Assembly (NCBI RefSeq): GCF_039534125.1
Contig: NZ_BAAAUV010000007.1
Span: 367,115 to 431,114, forward strand
Reading direction: 5' to 3'
DNA from: Actinocorallia longicatena
GTDB lineage: Bacteria; Actinomycetota; Actinomycetes; Streptosporangiales; Streptosporangiaceae
DNA length: 64,000 bases
The position numbers were made by a program, and so were the translations under genes. The notes beneath the pieces were generated by a model. It saw only the letters and a program-made list of their open reading frames with translations. It was not told where the DNA came from and did no database searches. Shown piece after piece: positions 48,523 to 56,480 of this stretch. Each line of letters starts with the position of its first letter. Position 1 is the stretch's first letter.

Positions 48523-49119
48523 GTGAGCATCTCTGGTTCGACCGACGAAGCGCTCTGGCGCGCGGCGCTGGACGGGGACGAGGGAGCCTTCGGGGTCCTG
48601 TTCGACCGGCACCACCGCGCGGTCTACAACTACTGCTTCCGGCGCACCGCCGACTGGGCCGCCGCCGAGGACCTGGCCTCGGTCGTCTTCCTGGAGACCT
48701 GGCGGCGGCGCGCGGACGTCCGTCTCGATCACGACTCCCTGCTGCCCTGGCTGTACGGGGTCGCCACCAACGTGCTGCGCAACCACCAGCGCGCCCTGCG
48801 CCGCCACGCCGCCGCCCTGGCCAGGATGCCCAGGACGCGCGACGAGGACGACACCGAGGCCGTCGCCGCGAGGGTCGACGACCGCCGGCGGATGCGCGAG
48901 ATCCTCGACCGCATCTCCAGGCTGCCCCGCCGCCACCAGGACGTGCTGGCCCTGTGCGTCTGGGAGGAGCTCTCCTATGAGCAGGCGGCCGCCGCGCTGG
49001 GCGTGCCGGTCGGCACGGTCCGCTCCCGTCTCAACAGGGCCCGCGAGAAACTTCGGGAACCGCTGCCGACGGCCGGACACAGAGGAAGAGAACACGCTTT
49101 CAGGGAGGAACTGTCATGA
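48523..49119 (+). CDS. ECF-type RNA polymerase sigma factor (2 of 2)
   Basis: 198 residues. Region 2: FGVLFDRHHRAVYNYCFRRTADWAAAEDLASVVFLETWRRR; region 4: LPRRHQDVLALCVWEELSYEQAAAALGVPVGTVRSRLNRAREKLR. GTG 48523 (VSISGSTDEALW) is preferred, with AGGCGGA upstream; the frame is open to 48475. It overlaps the next gene by four bases (ATGA), whose product is its presumed membrane partner. Confidence 0.9.
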   Translation: MSISGSTDEALWRAALDGDEGAFGVLFDRHHRAVYNYCFRRTADWAAAEDLASVVFLETWRRRADVRLDHDSLLPWLYGVATNVLRNHQRALRRHAAALARMPRTRDEDDTEAVAARVDDRRRMREILDRISRLPRRHQDVLALCVWEELSYEQAAAALGVPVGTVRSRLNRAREKLREPLPTAGHRGREHAFREELS

Positions 49120-50153
49120 ACATCCCGGATCGACGGGACCTGCCTGGGCACTCGACCCGGAGGCAGCATCTGATGAACGAACTCTCCGCCCCCCGCCGCA
49201 GCCGTGCGCCGCTCTTCCTCGCGGGCGGTCTCGGCACCGTCCTCGCGGGCGCCGCGGCGGCCGTCCTGCTCCTCGGGGGAGGCACCGGCGGCACCGCCGT
49301 CCCCACCGCGACGCCCGACGGCCCCGTCGCCCCCGGCGAGCCGGTCCTGATGTCGGCCGGCCAGGTGCTGACCAGGGCGTCCCATGCGGCGGGCGCGCGT
49401 CCCGCGCTGAACCCGAAGCCCGGCCAGTACCTCTACTTCGCCTCGAAGAGCCACCAGCAGGGCCTGTCGGCCGGCACCGGGCAGCAGGCCCCGGAGCCCT
49501 TCGACACGACGCGCCAGATCTGGCTGTCGGTGAGCGGGAAGAACGCGGGCCTGATCGACCAGAAGTCGGGCGGCGACCGGATCCACGAGTGGCTCTGCGA
49601 CGGCCGGAGCCTCCCGGAGGGGCAGAAGAAGGAGAAGCTCGTCGCGTTCGACCCGGCCCACCCCCCGACGGGCTGCGCCAACGAGCCGGCCCACCTGCCG
49701 AACCTGCCGGTCACCGCGGCCACGGCGCTGAAGTGGCTCTACGACCACAGCCAGGGCGGCAACCCGCCGGACGTCCAGGCCTTCACCACCGTCGGCGACA
49801 CGATCCGCGAGCGCTACATCGCGCCGAGGTCGCTGGCCGCCCTGTTCGCCGCCGCGGCGAAGCTGCCCGGCACGAAGGTCTACCGCGACGTCCCCACGCT
49901 GGCCGGCGGGAAGGGCATCGCGGTCGGCCAGACCTTCAACGGCCTGCGCCAGGAGCTGATCTTCGACCCGAAGACCTTCCAGTTGATCGGTGAGCGGCAG
50001 GTCCGCGACTTCGACACCTCGTTCAGGCCGAAGGGCGGGAAGACGGCCGGCACCTCCTTCACCCCCGAACCGGGCACCAGGGAGGGAGAGGTCGTCTACG
50101 CCAGCGCCGAGACGGCGTTCGGCCTGGTGGACGAGCCCGGGACCACTCCCTAG
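49116..50153 (+). CDS. CU044_5270 family membrane protein, sigma-factor partner
   Basis: 345 residues. Cytoplasmic head of about 30 residues (MNIPDRRDLPGHSTRRQHLMNEL), membrane helix at about 33-55 (LFLAGGLGTVLAGAAAAVLLL), then an exported domain of about 285 residues with PGQYLYFASKSH, RQIWLSV and GIAVGQTFNGLRQELIFDPKTFQLIGERQV. This is the pattern of the CU044_5270 family, abundant in Streptosporangiales beside sigma factors. It is probably an anti-sigma-like signal receiver; this is inferred from gene pairing only. Confidence 0.85.
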   Translation: MNIPDRRDLPGHSTRRQHLMNELSAPRRSRAPLFLAGGLGTVLAGAAAAVLLLGGGTGGTAVPTATPDGPVAPGEPVLMSAGQVLTRASHAAGARPALNPKPGQYLYFASKSHQQGLSAGTGQQAPEPFDTTRQIWLSVSGKNAGLIDQKSGGDRIHEWLCDGRSLPEGQKKEKLVAFDPAHPPTGCANEPAHLPNLPVTAATALKWLYDHSQGGNPPDVQAFTTVGDTIRERYIAPRSLAALFAAAAKLPGTKVYRDVPTLAGGKGIAVGQTFNGLRQELIFDPKTFQLIGERQVRDFDTSFRPKGGKTAGTSFTPEPGTREGEVVYASAETAFGLVDEPGTTP

Positions 50154-50197
50154 GCCCTTCCCGCTCCCTTCGCGAGAGCGATGTCATCATCGGTTCC

Positions 50198-50242
50198 GCA
50201 CGGGAAGGAGCCCGATTTGCAACTCAACGGATCTTCCCGTGC
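50198..50242. terminator. large inverted repeat after the sigma/CU044 pair
   Basis: GCACGGGAAG and CTTCCCGTGC pair perfectly around 25 bases, 45 bases after the stop codon. Could terminate the upstream pair or act in the leader of the esterase gene. Confidence 0.5.
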
Positions 50243-50314
50243 GCAACTTATGTCCGATATGTTGCGACCTACCCCACGGCAATCTTGAAAGTTTCTCATC
50301 CAGGCGCGAGGACA

Positions 50315-51358
50315 GTGAGTGCGGTAGTGATGCGTCGCGTGTTCAGCATGGCGGCTTCGGCCGCGCTCGGGCTCGGTCTGCTGTCGGTCACCGGCCAGGC
50401 CGTCGCCGCGGCCCCGGTGCCCGCCGACGACGGCGGGAAGATCATCGAACGTGTGCAGATCGACGCGCAGACGGTCGACATCACGATCGACACCCCGCTC
50501 ATCGACTCCGAGGACCCGAAGGTCCGGATCATCGTCCCGGTCGGCTGGAGCGCCCGCGCCAAGCGGACGTGGCCGGTCCTGACCGTCCTCACCGGCGGTC
50601 CCAGCGACTACCTCGACTGGGTGAACAAGACCGACCTCGAGGTCACGTCGAAGGCCGGCCGGGCGATCGTCGTGATGCCGAGCGGCGGCCGGGGCCAGGG
50701 TTATACCAACTGGTACAACAAGGGCAAGTTCGGCAACCCGAAGTGGGAGACCTTCCACACGAAGGAGCTCTCGCAGCTCATCGAGCGGAACTTCCGCGGC
50801 GGCACGAGCCGCGCGGTCATGGGCATCTCCTCCGGCGGGCAGGGCGGGGTCACCTACGCCGCCCGCAACCCCGGCTTCTACAAGTACGTGGCCAGCTACA
50901 GCGGCATCGTGCACACCACCAAGCCGGGCATCCCCGCGATGATGATGCTGACCGACTTCGGCGACGCCGAGTCCACCCTGAAGGACCCGTTCGACAAGTG
51001 GGGCAACCCGCTCACCGACCGGATGAACTGGATGGACCACGACCCCTACGTGCTGGCCGACCGGCTGCGCGGGACCGGGCTCTACCTGTCGGCCGGCAAC
51101 GGCGACCAGGGCCCGCTCGACAAGGGCCTGCTGGAGCAGATCGGCAGCGCGGGCACCGACGGCGCCCAGACCTACATCCTCGGCTCGATCAGCGAGCGCC
51201 TGGTCGGCATGACCAACCAGGACCTGGTCGCCAAGCTGAAGGCCCTGGGCATCCCGGTCACGGCCTCCCTCTACGGCCCCGGCTTCCACCAGTGGGGCTA
51301 CTGGGACCGCGAGTACAAGAAGGCCTGGCCGCTCATCATGAAGGCCATCGGGGCCTGA
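50315..51358 (+). CDS. secreted alpha/beta hydrolase, antigen 85/esterase D family
   Basis: 347 residues. Signal peptide MRRVFSMAASAALGLGLLSVTGQAVAA, then the Esterase/Ag85 fold: VRIIVPVGW, WPVLTVLTGGPSDYLDWVNKTD, YTNWYNKG, nucleophile elbow GISSGGQGG (Ser), and the catalytic His in GPGFHQWGYW. Antigen 85 enzymes transfer mycolates; this organism type lacks mycolic acids, so a general secreted esterase or acyltransferase is more likely. GTG 50315 has GAGGAC upstream; ATG 50330 is possible. A TetR gene follows in the same direction. Confidence 0.87.
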   Translation: MSAVVMRRVFSMAASAALGLGLLSVTGQAVAAAPVPADDGGKIIERVQIDAQTVDITIDTPLIDSEDPKVRIIVPVGWSARAKRTWPVLTVLTGGPSDYLDWVNKTDLEVTSKAGRAIVVMPSGGRGQGYTNWYNKGKFGNPKWETFHTKELSQLIERNFRGGTSRAVMGISSGGQGGVTYAARNPGFYKYVASYSGIVHTTKPGIPAMMMLTDFGDAESTLKDPFDKWGNPLTDRMNWMDHDPYVLADRLRGTGLYLSAGNGDQGPLDKGLLEQIGSAGTDGAQTYILGSISERLVGMTNQDLVAKLKALGIPVTASLYGPGFHQWGYWDREYKKAWPLIMKAIGA

Positions 51359-51406
51359 TTCTCCGGCTCGTCCTCTTCTCCGGCTCGTCTTCGCCCGACG
51401 GACGAA

Positions 51407-51437
51407 GCCCCGCCGCGCAGGGGAGTGCGGGCGGGGC
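51407..51437 (+). terminator. hairpin downstream of the esterase gene
   Basis: GCCCCGCC / GGCGGGGC with a 15-nt loop, about 50 bases after the stop codon. A direct repeat TTCTCCGGCTCGTC precedes it (51359-51388). Confidence 0.5.
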
Positions 51438-51594
51438 CGATGGGTCCCATGATGACGCGTGGGGCCACGGCGGGACGGGCGCTGGACGGCGTCTTGAACT
51501 CCGTGCGGCCGGGTGTTGGTGATCGAGGCCACAATGTGACATCGAGTCGCAAGTTGTAACGCCGTGAAACCGCGCGCCGGGGGATGATGGACGG

Positions 51595-52230
51595 GTGGCA
51601 GGAACAAGCACCCCCGAGACCGGAACCCCGTTGAGGCGCCGACCGGCACAGCGCCGCTCGGCCGAGCGCGTCCAGCGGATGCTCGACGCATGCGCCGAGC
51701 TGCTCGACGAGGGCGGGTACGACGCCCTGTCCACGACGCGGATCGCCCAGCGGGCCAACGTCGCGATCGGCTCGGTCTACCAGTTCTTCCCCGACAAGCG
51801 CGCCGTCGCCCAGGCCCTCGCGCTCCGCAACCTCGAGGACTTCGGGATCAGGATCGGCGAGCTGCTGTCGGGCTCACGGTTCGAGCGCTGGTCCCAGCTC
51901 GTCGGGAACGTGATCGACATCTTCGTCGACATGCACCGGACCGTCCCGGGCTTCCGGGTCCTGCGCTTCGGCGACGTCGCCGACCTCAACCTGCTGGACG
52001 AACAGGCCGACAACAACGCCGTCGTGGCGGGGCGGCTGCGCGAGCTGATCGTCACCACGACGGGCGTCGCGGACGGGCCGGAGCTGGAACGCGCCTTCGC
52101 CATAGCGGTCGAGACGGGCGACGCCCTCATCAAAATGGCCTTCCGGCGTGAGGTCGACGGAGACGACTCCGTCATCACTGAGGCCAAGGCCCTGATCGAG
52201 GACTACTTGTCCAGATATCTCGATCGTTAG
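51595..52230 (+). CDS. TetR-family transcriptional regulator
   Basis: 211 residues. HTH at about 24-70: RVQRMLDACAELLDEGGYDALSTTRIAQRANVAIGSVYQFFPDKRAV, a textbook TetR DNA-binding domain. The ligand-binding domain (80-205) is helical. GTG start 51595 with GGATGATGGACGG upstream. Its target is unknown; the esterase gene upstream is a candidate, since both upstream regions contain GTCGCAA-type sequences, but I would not call that a motif. Confidence 0.9.
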   Translation: MAGTSTPETGTPLRRRPAQRRSAERVQRMLDACAELLDEGGYDALSTTRIAQRANVAIGSVYQFFPDKRAVAQALALRNLEDFGIRIGELLSGSRFERWSQLVGNVIDIFVDMHRTVPGFRVLRFGDVADLNLLDEQADNNAVVAGRLRELIVTTTGVADGPELERAFAIAVETGDALIKMAFRREVDGDDSVITEAKALIEDYLSRYLDR

Positions 52231-52273
52231 GTTGCTTGGGGGGATATCTACCCCTAGGTTGCCTGGCGTGGAT

Positions 52274-52870
52274 ATGAACTGGGTTCAGGCGCAGACCAAA
52301 TTCCTGGTGCGTCAGCGCGTCACCCTCATGGCGAACAAGTACGAAGTGCACAGCTCCACTCCCGACGGGAGGGAGGAGCACATGATCGCCTTCGCGCAGC
52401 AGAAGCGCCTCGCGTTCAAGGAGCAGGTGACGCTCTACACCGACGCGAGCAAGCAGTACGTCCTCGGTGGCTTCAAGGCCCGCCAGCGCATCGACCTCGC
52501 GGCGACCTATGACATCACCGACCACAACGGCCAGCCGATCGGGTCGTTCAAGAAGGACTTCAAGCGCTCGCTGACCGCCTCCACCTACCACCTGGAGCAG
52601 CCGGGCCTGGGCGTGACGACCGGGACCGAGCGCAACAAGAACATCGCGATCCTGCGCCGCATCTGGGGCTTCCTGCCCTACATCAGCGACCTGCCCTTCG
52701 CGTGGCCGTACCACTTCGACTTCACCGCGGGCGGCACCCACCCGGTCTTCTCCGTGGTCAAGAAGTTCGGCCTGCGCGACAAGTACACGGTCGAGATCCA
52801 CGACCCCCGGATCGACCGCCGCCTCGTCATCGCGATGGCCGTCGCCCTGGACGCCCTCCAGCACCGGTAG
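52274..52870 (+). CDS. LURP-one-related / scramblase-like protein
   Basis: 198 residues, soluble. The N-terminal NWVQAQTKFLVRQRVTLMANKYEV and alternating strands such as YVLGGFKARQRI, TYDITDHNGQPIGSFKKDFKRSL, YTVEIHDPRIDRRLVIAMAVALDAL fit the Tubby/LOR beta-barrel with a central C-terminal helix. These bacterial proteins are of unknown function; lipid or nucleotide binding is speculative. ATG 52274, GTG 52268 and TTG 52232 are in-frame starts without a strong ribosome site. Confidence 0.8.
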   Translation: MNWVQAQTKFLVRQRVTLMANKYEVHSSTPDGREEHMIAFAQQKRLAFKEQVTLYTDASKQYVLGGFKARQRIDLAATYDITDHNGQPIGSFKKDFKRSLTASTYHLEQPGLGVTTGTERNKNIAILRRIWGFLPYISDLPFAWPYHFDFTAGGTHPVFSVVKKFGLRDKYTVEIHDPRIDRRLVIAMAVALDALQHR

Positions 52871-52947
52871 AAACGGTCGCCTCGGATCGGATGGCGTAAT
52901 CGGCACTTTCTCAGGTGTTCGATCAGCTCGGATGTCACCATATGGAT

Positions 52948-53784
52948 ATGTCCGGTGACGAGCTGACACGGCCGCGCAATGGTTCGGTGCGCGGCGTACC
53001 CTTTGTCGCGCTTCCGCCCACGGCCGTGGACGCCCCCGCCTGCGAGGGCCTGGTCGTGTCCTGGCACGCCTTCGACGCGCCGCGGACCGAGGCGGCCCTG
53101 GCGGCCGCGGTGCCGATGACCGGGGTGCCCGTCTGGCGGGTCTACCTCGGGCTGCGCCTGCCGGACATCGGGGGGCAGGACTATCTCGATCTGCTCGGCG
53201 CCAAGGTGGAGAGCGCCGTGGCCGAGCTCCCGGCCGTCGTCGCCGAGCTGCGGGAGCTGCTGGGCTGCGGCGACGGGGCGATCGGGCTGGCGGGACACGG
53301 CGAGGGGGGGACCGCGGCGCTGCTGGCGGTGGCCGAGCAGGCCGTCCCGGTGTCGGCGCTGGCGCTGGTCTCGCCGATCGCGGACCCGGCCAGGACCGTC
53401 GCGGCCAGGGAGCGCCGGTTCGGCCCCTACCCGTGGACCGAGGCCTCGCGGACCGTCGCCGAGCGGCTCGACCTGGTCTCCCGCGCGGGAGACATCGCCC
53501 GCTGCGACCCCCGCACCCTGCTCGTCGCCGGGGCCACCGACCTGCTCGTTCCCGCCGCCGAGGTCCTCGCCCTGCGTGACGCCCTGACCGGCGCCGGAGT
53601 GACGATCACCGAGGCCTCGACCTTCCGGATGGGCCACGCCCTGGCCGCCGAGCCCGGCATGGAGCCGCGGCCCCCGATCGCCGCCGCGGTCAGCGTCGAC
53701 GCCGCCCTCACCGACTGGTTCCGCCGCCACCTGACCACCCACCCGCCGAAGGCCACCCGGCCCCTGGCCGTCCATCTGTCGTAG
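52948..53784 (+). CDS. alpha/beta hydrolase-fold protein lacking the nucleophile serine
   Basis: About 278 residues. Beta-strand/loop pattern of the fold is visible: GLVVSWHAF, VPVWRVYLGLRLP, elbow IGLAGHGEGGTAALLAVA, then LLVAGATDLLVP (acid region) and MGHAL (possible His). In the elbow the nucleophile position of GHSxGG is Gly, so a serine hydrolase mechanism is not possible there. It may be a non-catalytic binding protein. ATG 52948 (MSGDELTR) or 52942. Function unknown. Confidence 0.75.
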   Translation: MSGDELTRPRNGSVRGVPFVALPPTAVDAPACEGLVVSWHAFDAPRTEAALAAAVPMTGVPVWRVYLGLRLPDIGGQDYLDLLGAKVESAVAELPAVVAELRELLGCGDGAIGLAGHGEGGTAALLAVAEQAVPVSALALVSPIADPARTVAARERRFGPYPWTEASRTVAERLDLVSRAGDIARCDPRTLLVAGATDLLVPAAEVLALRDALTGAGVTITEASTFRMGHALAAEPGMEPRPPIAAAVSVDAALTDWFRRHLTTHPPKATRPLAVHLS

Positions 53785-53805
53785 CCGCCGCGTAGCGTGA
53801 GCCGC

Positions 53806-54159
53806 ATGATCGCGGTCATCTTCGAGGTCACACCCGCGGACGGCAGACGCCAGGACTACCTCGACCTGGCGGCCGGGCTGCGTCCGCTCCTGGAGAAGAT
53901 CGACGGCTTCGTCTCCATCGAGCGCTTCGCATCCCTCACCACCCCCGGCAAGATGCTGTCGCTGTCGTTCTGGCGCGACGAGCAGGCCGTCCGCGCCTGG
54001 CGGGCGGTCGGCGAGCACCGCGCCGCCCAGACCGCCGGCCGCGAGGGCGTCTTCGCCGGCTACCGCCTCCGGGTCGCGGGCGTCATCCGCGACTACGGCC
54101 TGACCGACCGCGAGGAGGCCCCGGCCGACAGCCGCGACGCCCATGATCAGAGGCCGTGA
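53806..54159 (+). CDS. antibiotic biosynthesis monooxygenase (ABM) family protein
   Basis: 117 residues. The dimeric ferredoxin-like ABM fold: MIAVIFEVTPADGRRQDYLDL, LEKIDGFVSIERFASLTTPGKMLSLSFWRDEQAVRAWR, EHRAAQTAGREGVFAGYRLRVAGVIRDYG. Family members are haem-degrading or small-molecule monooxygenases, or detoxifying proteins; no diagnostic residue points to one. ATG 53806; GTG 53797 is in frame. Its stop abuts the stop of the convergent aminotransferase. Confidence 0.88.
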   Translation: MIAVIFEVTPADGRRQDYLDLAAGLRPLLEKIDGFVSIERFASLTTPGKMLSLSFWRDEQAVRAWRAVGEHRAAQTAGREGVFAGYRLRVAGVIRDYGLTDREEAPADSRDAHDQRP

Positions 54160-55323
54160 TCAGAGGGATCGCAGGATCTCCACGGCCTCGGTGAGCTCGT
54201 CCTCGGTCACGTAGTAGTGGAACGAGGCGCGGACGCGGTGGCGGGGGGCCGGGCCCTCGTCGTAGCGGTAGGTCTGCTCCGAGACCCGGGTGACGACGCC
54301 GCGGGCCGCGAGGGCGGCGACGAGGTCGTAGGCCGCGAAGCGGTCGTGGGTGAAGGTGACGATCGCGCTCTTCTCCAGGCCGCGGTCGTGGACCGTGATC
54401 CCCGGCAGATCCGCCAGGGCCGCGCGGAAGGACGCCGCCAGGGCGCGGACGCGGACGGAGATCGCCTCCAGGCCGAGGCCCAGGGCGTAGCGGGCGGCCT
54501 CGGCCAGGGCCAGCTCGGCGGCCACGGAACGTTCCCATGTCTCGAACCGGCGGGCGTCGTCGCGGAAGGTGAAGGAGCCGGGCCCGGTCAGGTCGGCGGA
54601 GTGCAGATCGACGACCGGCGGATCGAGCTCGGCCATGATCTCCCGGCGGACGTAGAGGAAGCCGGTGCCGCGGGGGCCGCGCAGGAATTTGCGCCCGGCC
54701 GCCGAAAGGAGGTCGCAGCGGATCTCCTCGACGTCGAGGGGGGTCTGGCCCGCCGACTGGCAGGCGTCGAGGAGGAACAGGGCGCCGTGCTCGCGGGCCA
54801 GCCGGCCCACGTCGGCGACCGGATTCACCAGGCCGTCGTGGGTCGGCATGTGGTTGATCGACACCAGCCTGACCCCGCCGCGCCCCAGCGACCGCTCCAG
54901 GGCCTCCAGATCGATCGTGCCGTGCGCGTCGTCGGGGACGACCTCGACGGCCGTGCCGTACCGCTGGGACGCCTGCACGTAGGCCAGGGCGTTGCTGTTG
55001 TACTCGCTCGTGGTGGTCAGGATTCGATCGCCCGGTTTGAAGGGGATCGCGTAGAAGGCCCGGTCGAAGGCGTGGGTGGCGCTCTCCACGAAGGCGATCT
55101 CCCCGGGACGGGCCCCGACGAGCCGCGCCAGGTCGGCGTAGCCCTCGGCCCGCCGCCCGGCCACGGCGTCGGCCGCCTCGTAGCCGCCCAGCTCGGCCTC
55201 GAGGGTGAGGTGCGTCACCATCGTCTCGAGGACCGGCCGCGGCACCAGGGACGCCCCCGCCGCGTTGAGATGGATCGCCCGCCCGGCGCCCGGGGTGTCG
55301 CGGCGGAGCGCGGAGATGTCCAC
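54160..55323 (-). CDS. class V aminotransferase (EgtE/cysteine desulfurase-like PLP enzyme)
   Basis: 387 residues, PLP fold type I. HLNAAGASLVPRPVLETM near the N-terminus, TTSEYNSNALAYVQ, ISINHMPTHDG-like VSINHMPTHDGLVNP, the Asp of LLDACQSAGQ that binds the pyridine N, and the Schiff-base Lys in SAAGRKFLRGPRGTGFLY. It resembles cysteine desulfurase/selenocysteine lyase relatives such as EgtE. The mobile cysteine typical of desulfurases is not evident, so substrate is open. GTG 55323 has AAGGA six bases upstream; the frame is open to 55368. Confidence 0.87.
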   Translation of the reverse strand: MDISALRRDTPGAGRAIHLNAAGASLVPRPVLETMVTHLTLEAELGGYEAADAVAGRRAEGYADLARLVGARPGEIAFVESATHAFDRAFYAIPFKPGDRILTTTSEYNSNALAYVQASQRYGTAVEVVPDDAHGTIDLEALERSLGRGGVRLVSINHMPTHDGLVNPVADVGRLAREHGALFLLDACQSAGQTPLDVEEIRCDLLSAAGRKFLRGPRGTGFLYVRREIMAELDPPVVDLHSADLTGPGSFTFRDDARRFETWERSVAAELALAEAARYALGLGLEAISVRVRALAASFRAALADLPGITVHDRGLEKSAIVTFTHDRFAAYDLVAALAARGVVTRVSEQTYRYDEGPAPRHRVRASFHYYVTEDELTEAVEILRSL

Positions 55324-55383
55324 TGACGTCCTTTCGCAGCTGAATGCCCGAACCAGCATATTCAGCACGGCATCCTAGGGAAC

Positions 55384-56415
55384 ATGATGCGCAGACTGAT
55401 CGCCCTGGGCGCCGTCCCGGCCCTCCTTCTCACCGGCTGCTCGGACTCCGGTGACGGCGGAGGCGGCGGCAAGAGCGCCAAGGAGCCGGTCACGATCGCG
55501 TTCGGCGGCGACGTCCACTTCGAGGGGCAGCTCGCCGGGCGGCTGAGCGACCCCGCCACCGCCCTCGGCCCGATCAAGGAGCAGCTGTCCAAGGCCGACC
55601 TCGCCATGGTCAACCTGGAGACGGCCGTCACCGACCGGGGCACGGGCGCCGCGAAGCAGTTCGCCTTCCGCGCTCCGTCGTCCGCGTTCGCCGCGCTCAA
55701 GGGAGCGGGTGTGGACGTGGCGACGATGGCCAACAACCACGGCCTCGACTTCGGGGCCGAGGGGCTCGAGGACTCCCTGAACGGTGCCGAGGACAGCGGC
55801 TTCCCCGTCGTCGGCATCGGCAGGAACGCCGCCGAGGCGTTCAAGCCCCATGTCGCCACGGTGAAGGGCTCGAAGATCGCCTTCTTCGGCGCCACCCAGG
55901 TCCTCGACGACGAGCTCGCGACCGCCTGGACCGCCACCGACGCCCAGGGCGGCCTCGCCTCGGCCAAGGACCCGGCCCGGCTGATCGCGGCCGTCAAGGC
56001 GGCGGCGGGCGAGTACGACACGGTGATCGTCGACCTGCACTGGGGCGTGGAGAAGCAGAGCTGCCCGACCGAGAACCAGAAGACCCTCGCCCAGCAGCTC
56101 GTCGACGCGGGAGCCGACGCGGTCGTCGGCAGCCACGCCCACGTCCTCCAGGCCGGCGGCTTCCTCAAGACCGACAAGTACGTGCACTACGGTCTCGGCA
56201 ACTTCGTCTTCTACAACTTCAACGGCCCGACCGCCCAGTCCGGCGTCCTCACCCTGACGGTCAGCGGGCACGCGGTGAAGAACGCCGACTGGGCTCCGGC
56301 CGTCATCCAGGGTGCCGGGCTGCCCCAGCCGCTGACCGGCGCCCAGGCCCAGAACGCCTATGTCGCCTGGCAGGCGCTGAGCGCCTGCGCCGGTTTCCCC
56401 GCCAAGGCCCAGTAA
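55384..56415 (+). CDS. CapA family lipoprotein, copy 1
   Basis: 343 residues. Lipoprotein signal MMRRLIALGAVPALLLTGC (lipobox LLTGC), then a CapA/PGA_cap metallophosphoesterase-like domain: TIAFGGDVHFEGQL, ADLAMVNLETAVTD, ATMANNHGLDFG, IVDLHWGVEK and GAVIGSHAH-like VVGSHAHVLQ, YGLGNFVF. Family members take part in poly-gamma-glutamate anchoring or hydrolysis; the actual role in this organism is unknown. ATG 55384 follows AGGGAAC. Tandem with copy 2; no capBC genes here. Confidence 0.9.
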   Translation: MMRRLIALGAVPALLLTGCSDSGDGGGGGKSAKEPVTIAFGGDVHFEGQLAGRLSDPATALGPIKEQLSKADLAMVNLETAVTDRGTGAAKQFAFRAPSSAFAALKGAGVDVATMANNHGLDFGAEGLEDSLNGAEDSGFPVVGIGRNAAEAFKPHVATVKGSKIAFFGATQVLDDELATAWTATDAQGGLASAKDPARLIAAVKAAAGEYDTVIVDLHWGVEKQSCPTENQKTLAQQLVDAGADAVVGSHAHVLQAGGFLKTDKYVHYGLGNFVFYNFNGPTAQSGVLTLTVSGHAVKNADWAPAVIQGAGLPQPLTGAQAQNAYVAWQALSACAGFPAKAQ

Positions 56416-56480
56416 CTTGGTGCCTGCTCAGGGCGGCGATCTGCCATCCTGGCGCCAACACGTTCGGCTGAGGAGTGGGA

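Noticed and set aside
50154..51594. Shared TetR operator before the esterase and the TetR gene
   Set aside because: Both regions contain GTCGCAA-like sequences but I found no consistent dyad or spacing.
53797..55323. Toxin-antitoxin or defence island in the 50-57 kb region
   Set aside because: The small genes there match an ABM monooxygenase, TetR and LURP-one-like proteins; no toxin, nuclease or defence motif is seen.
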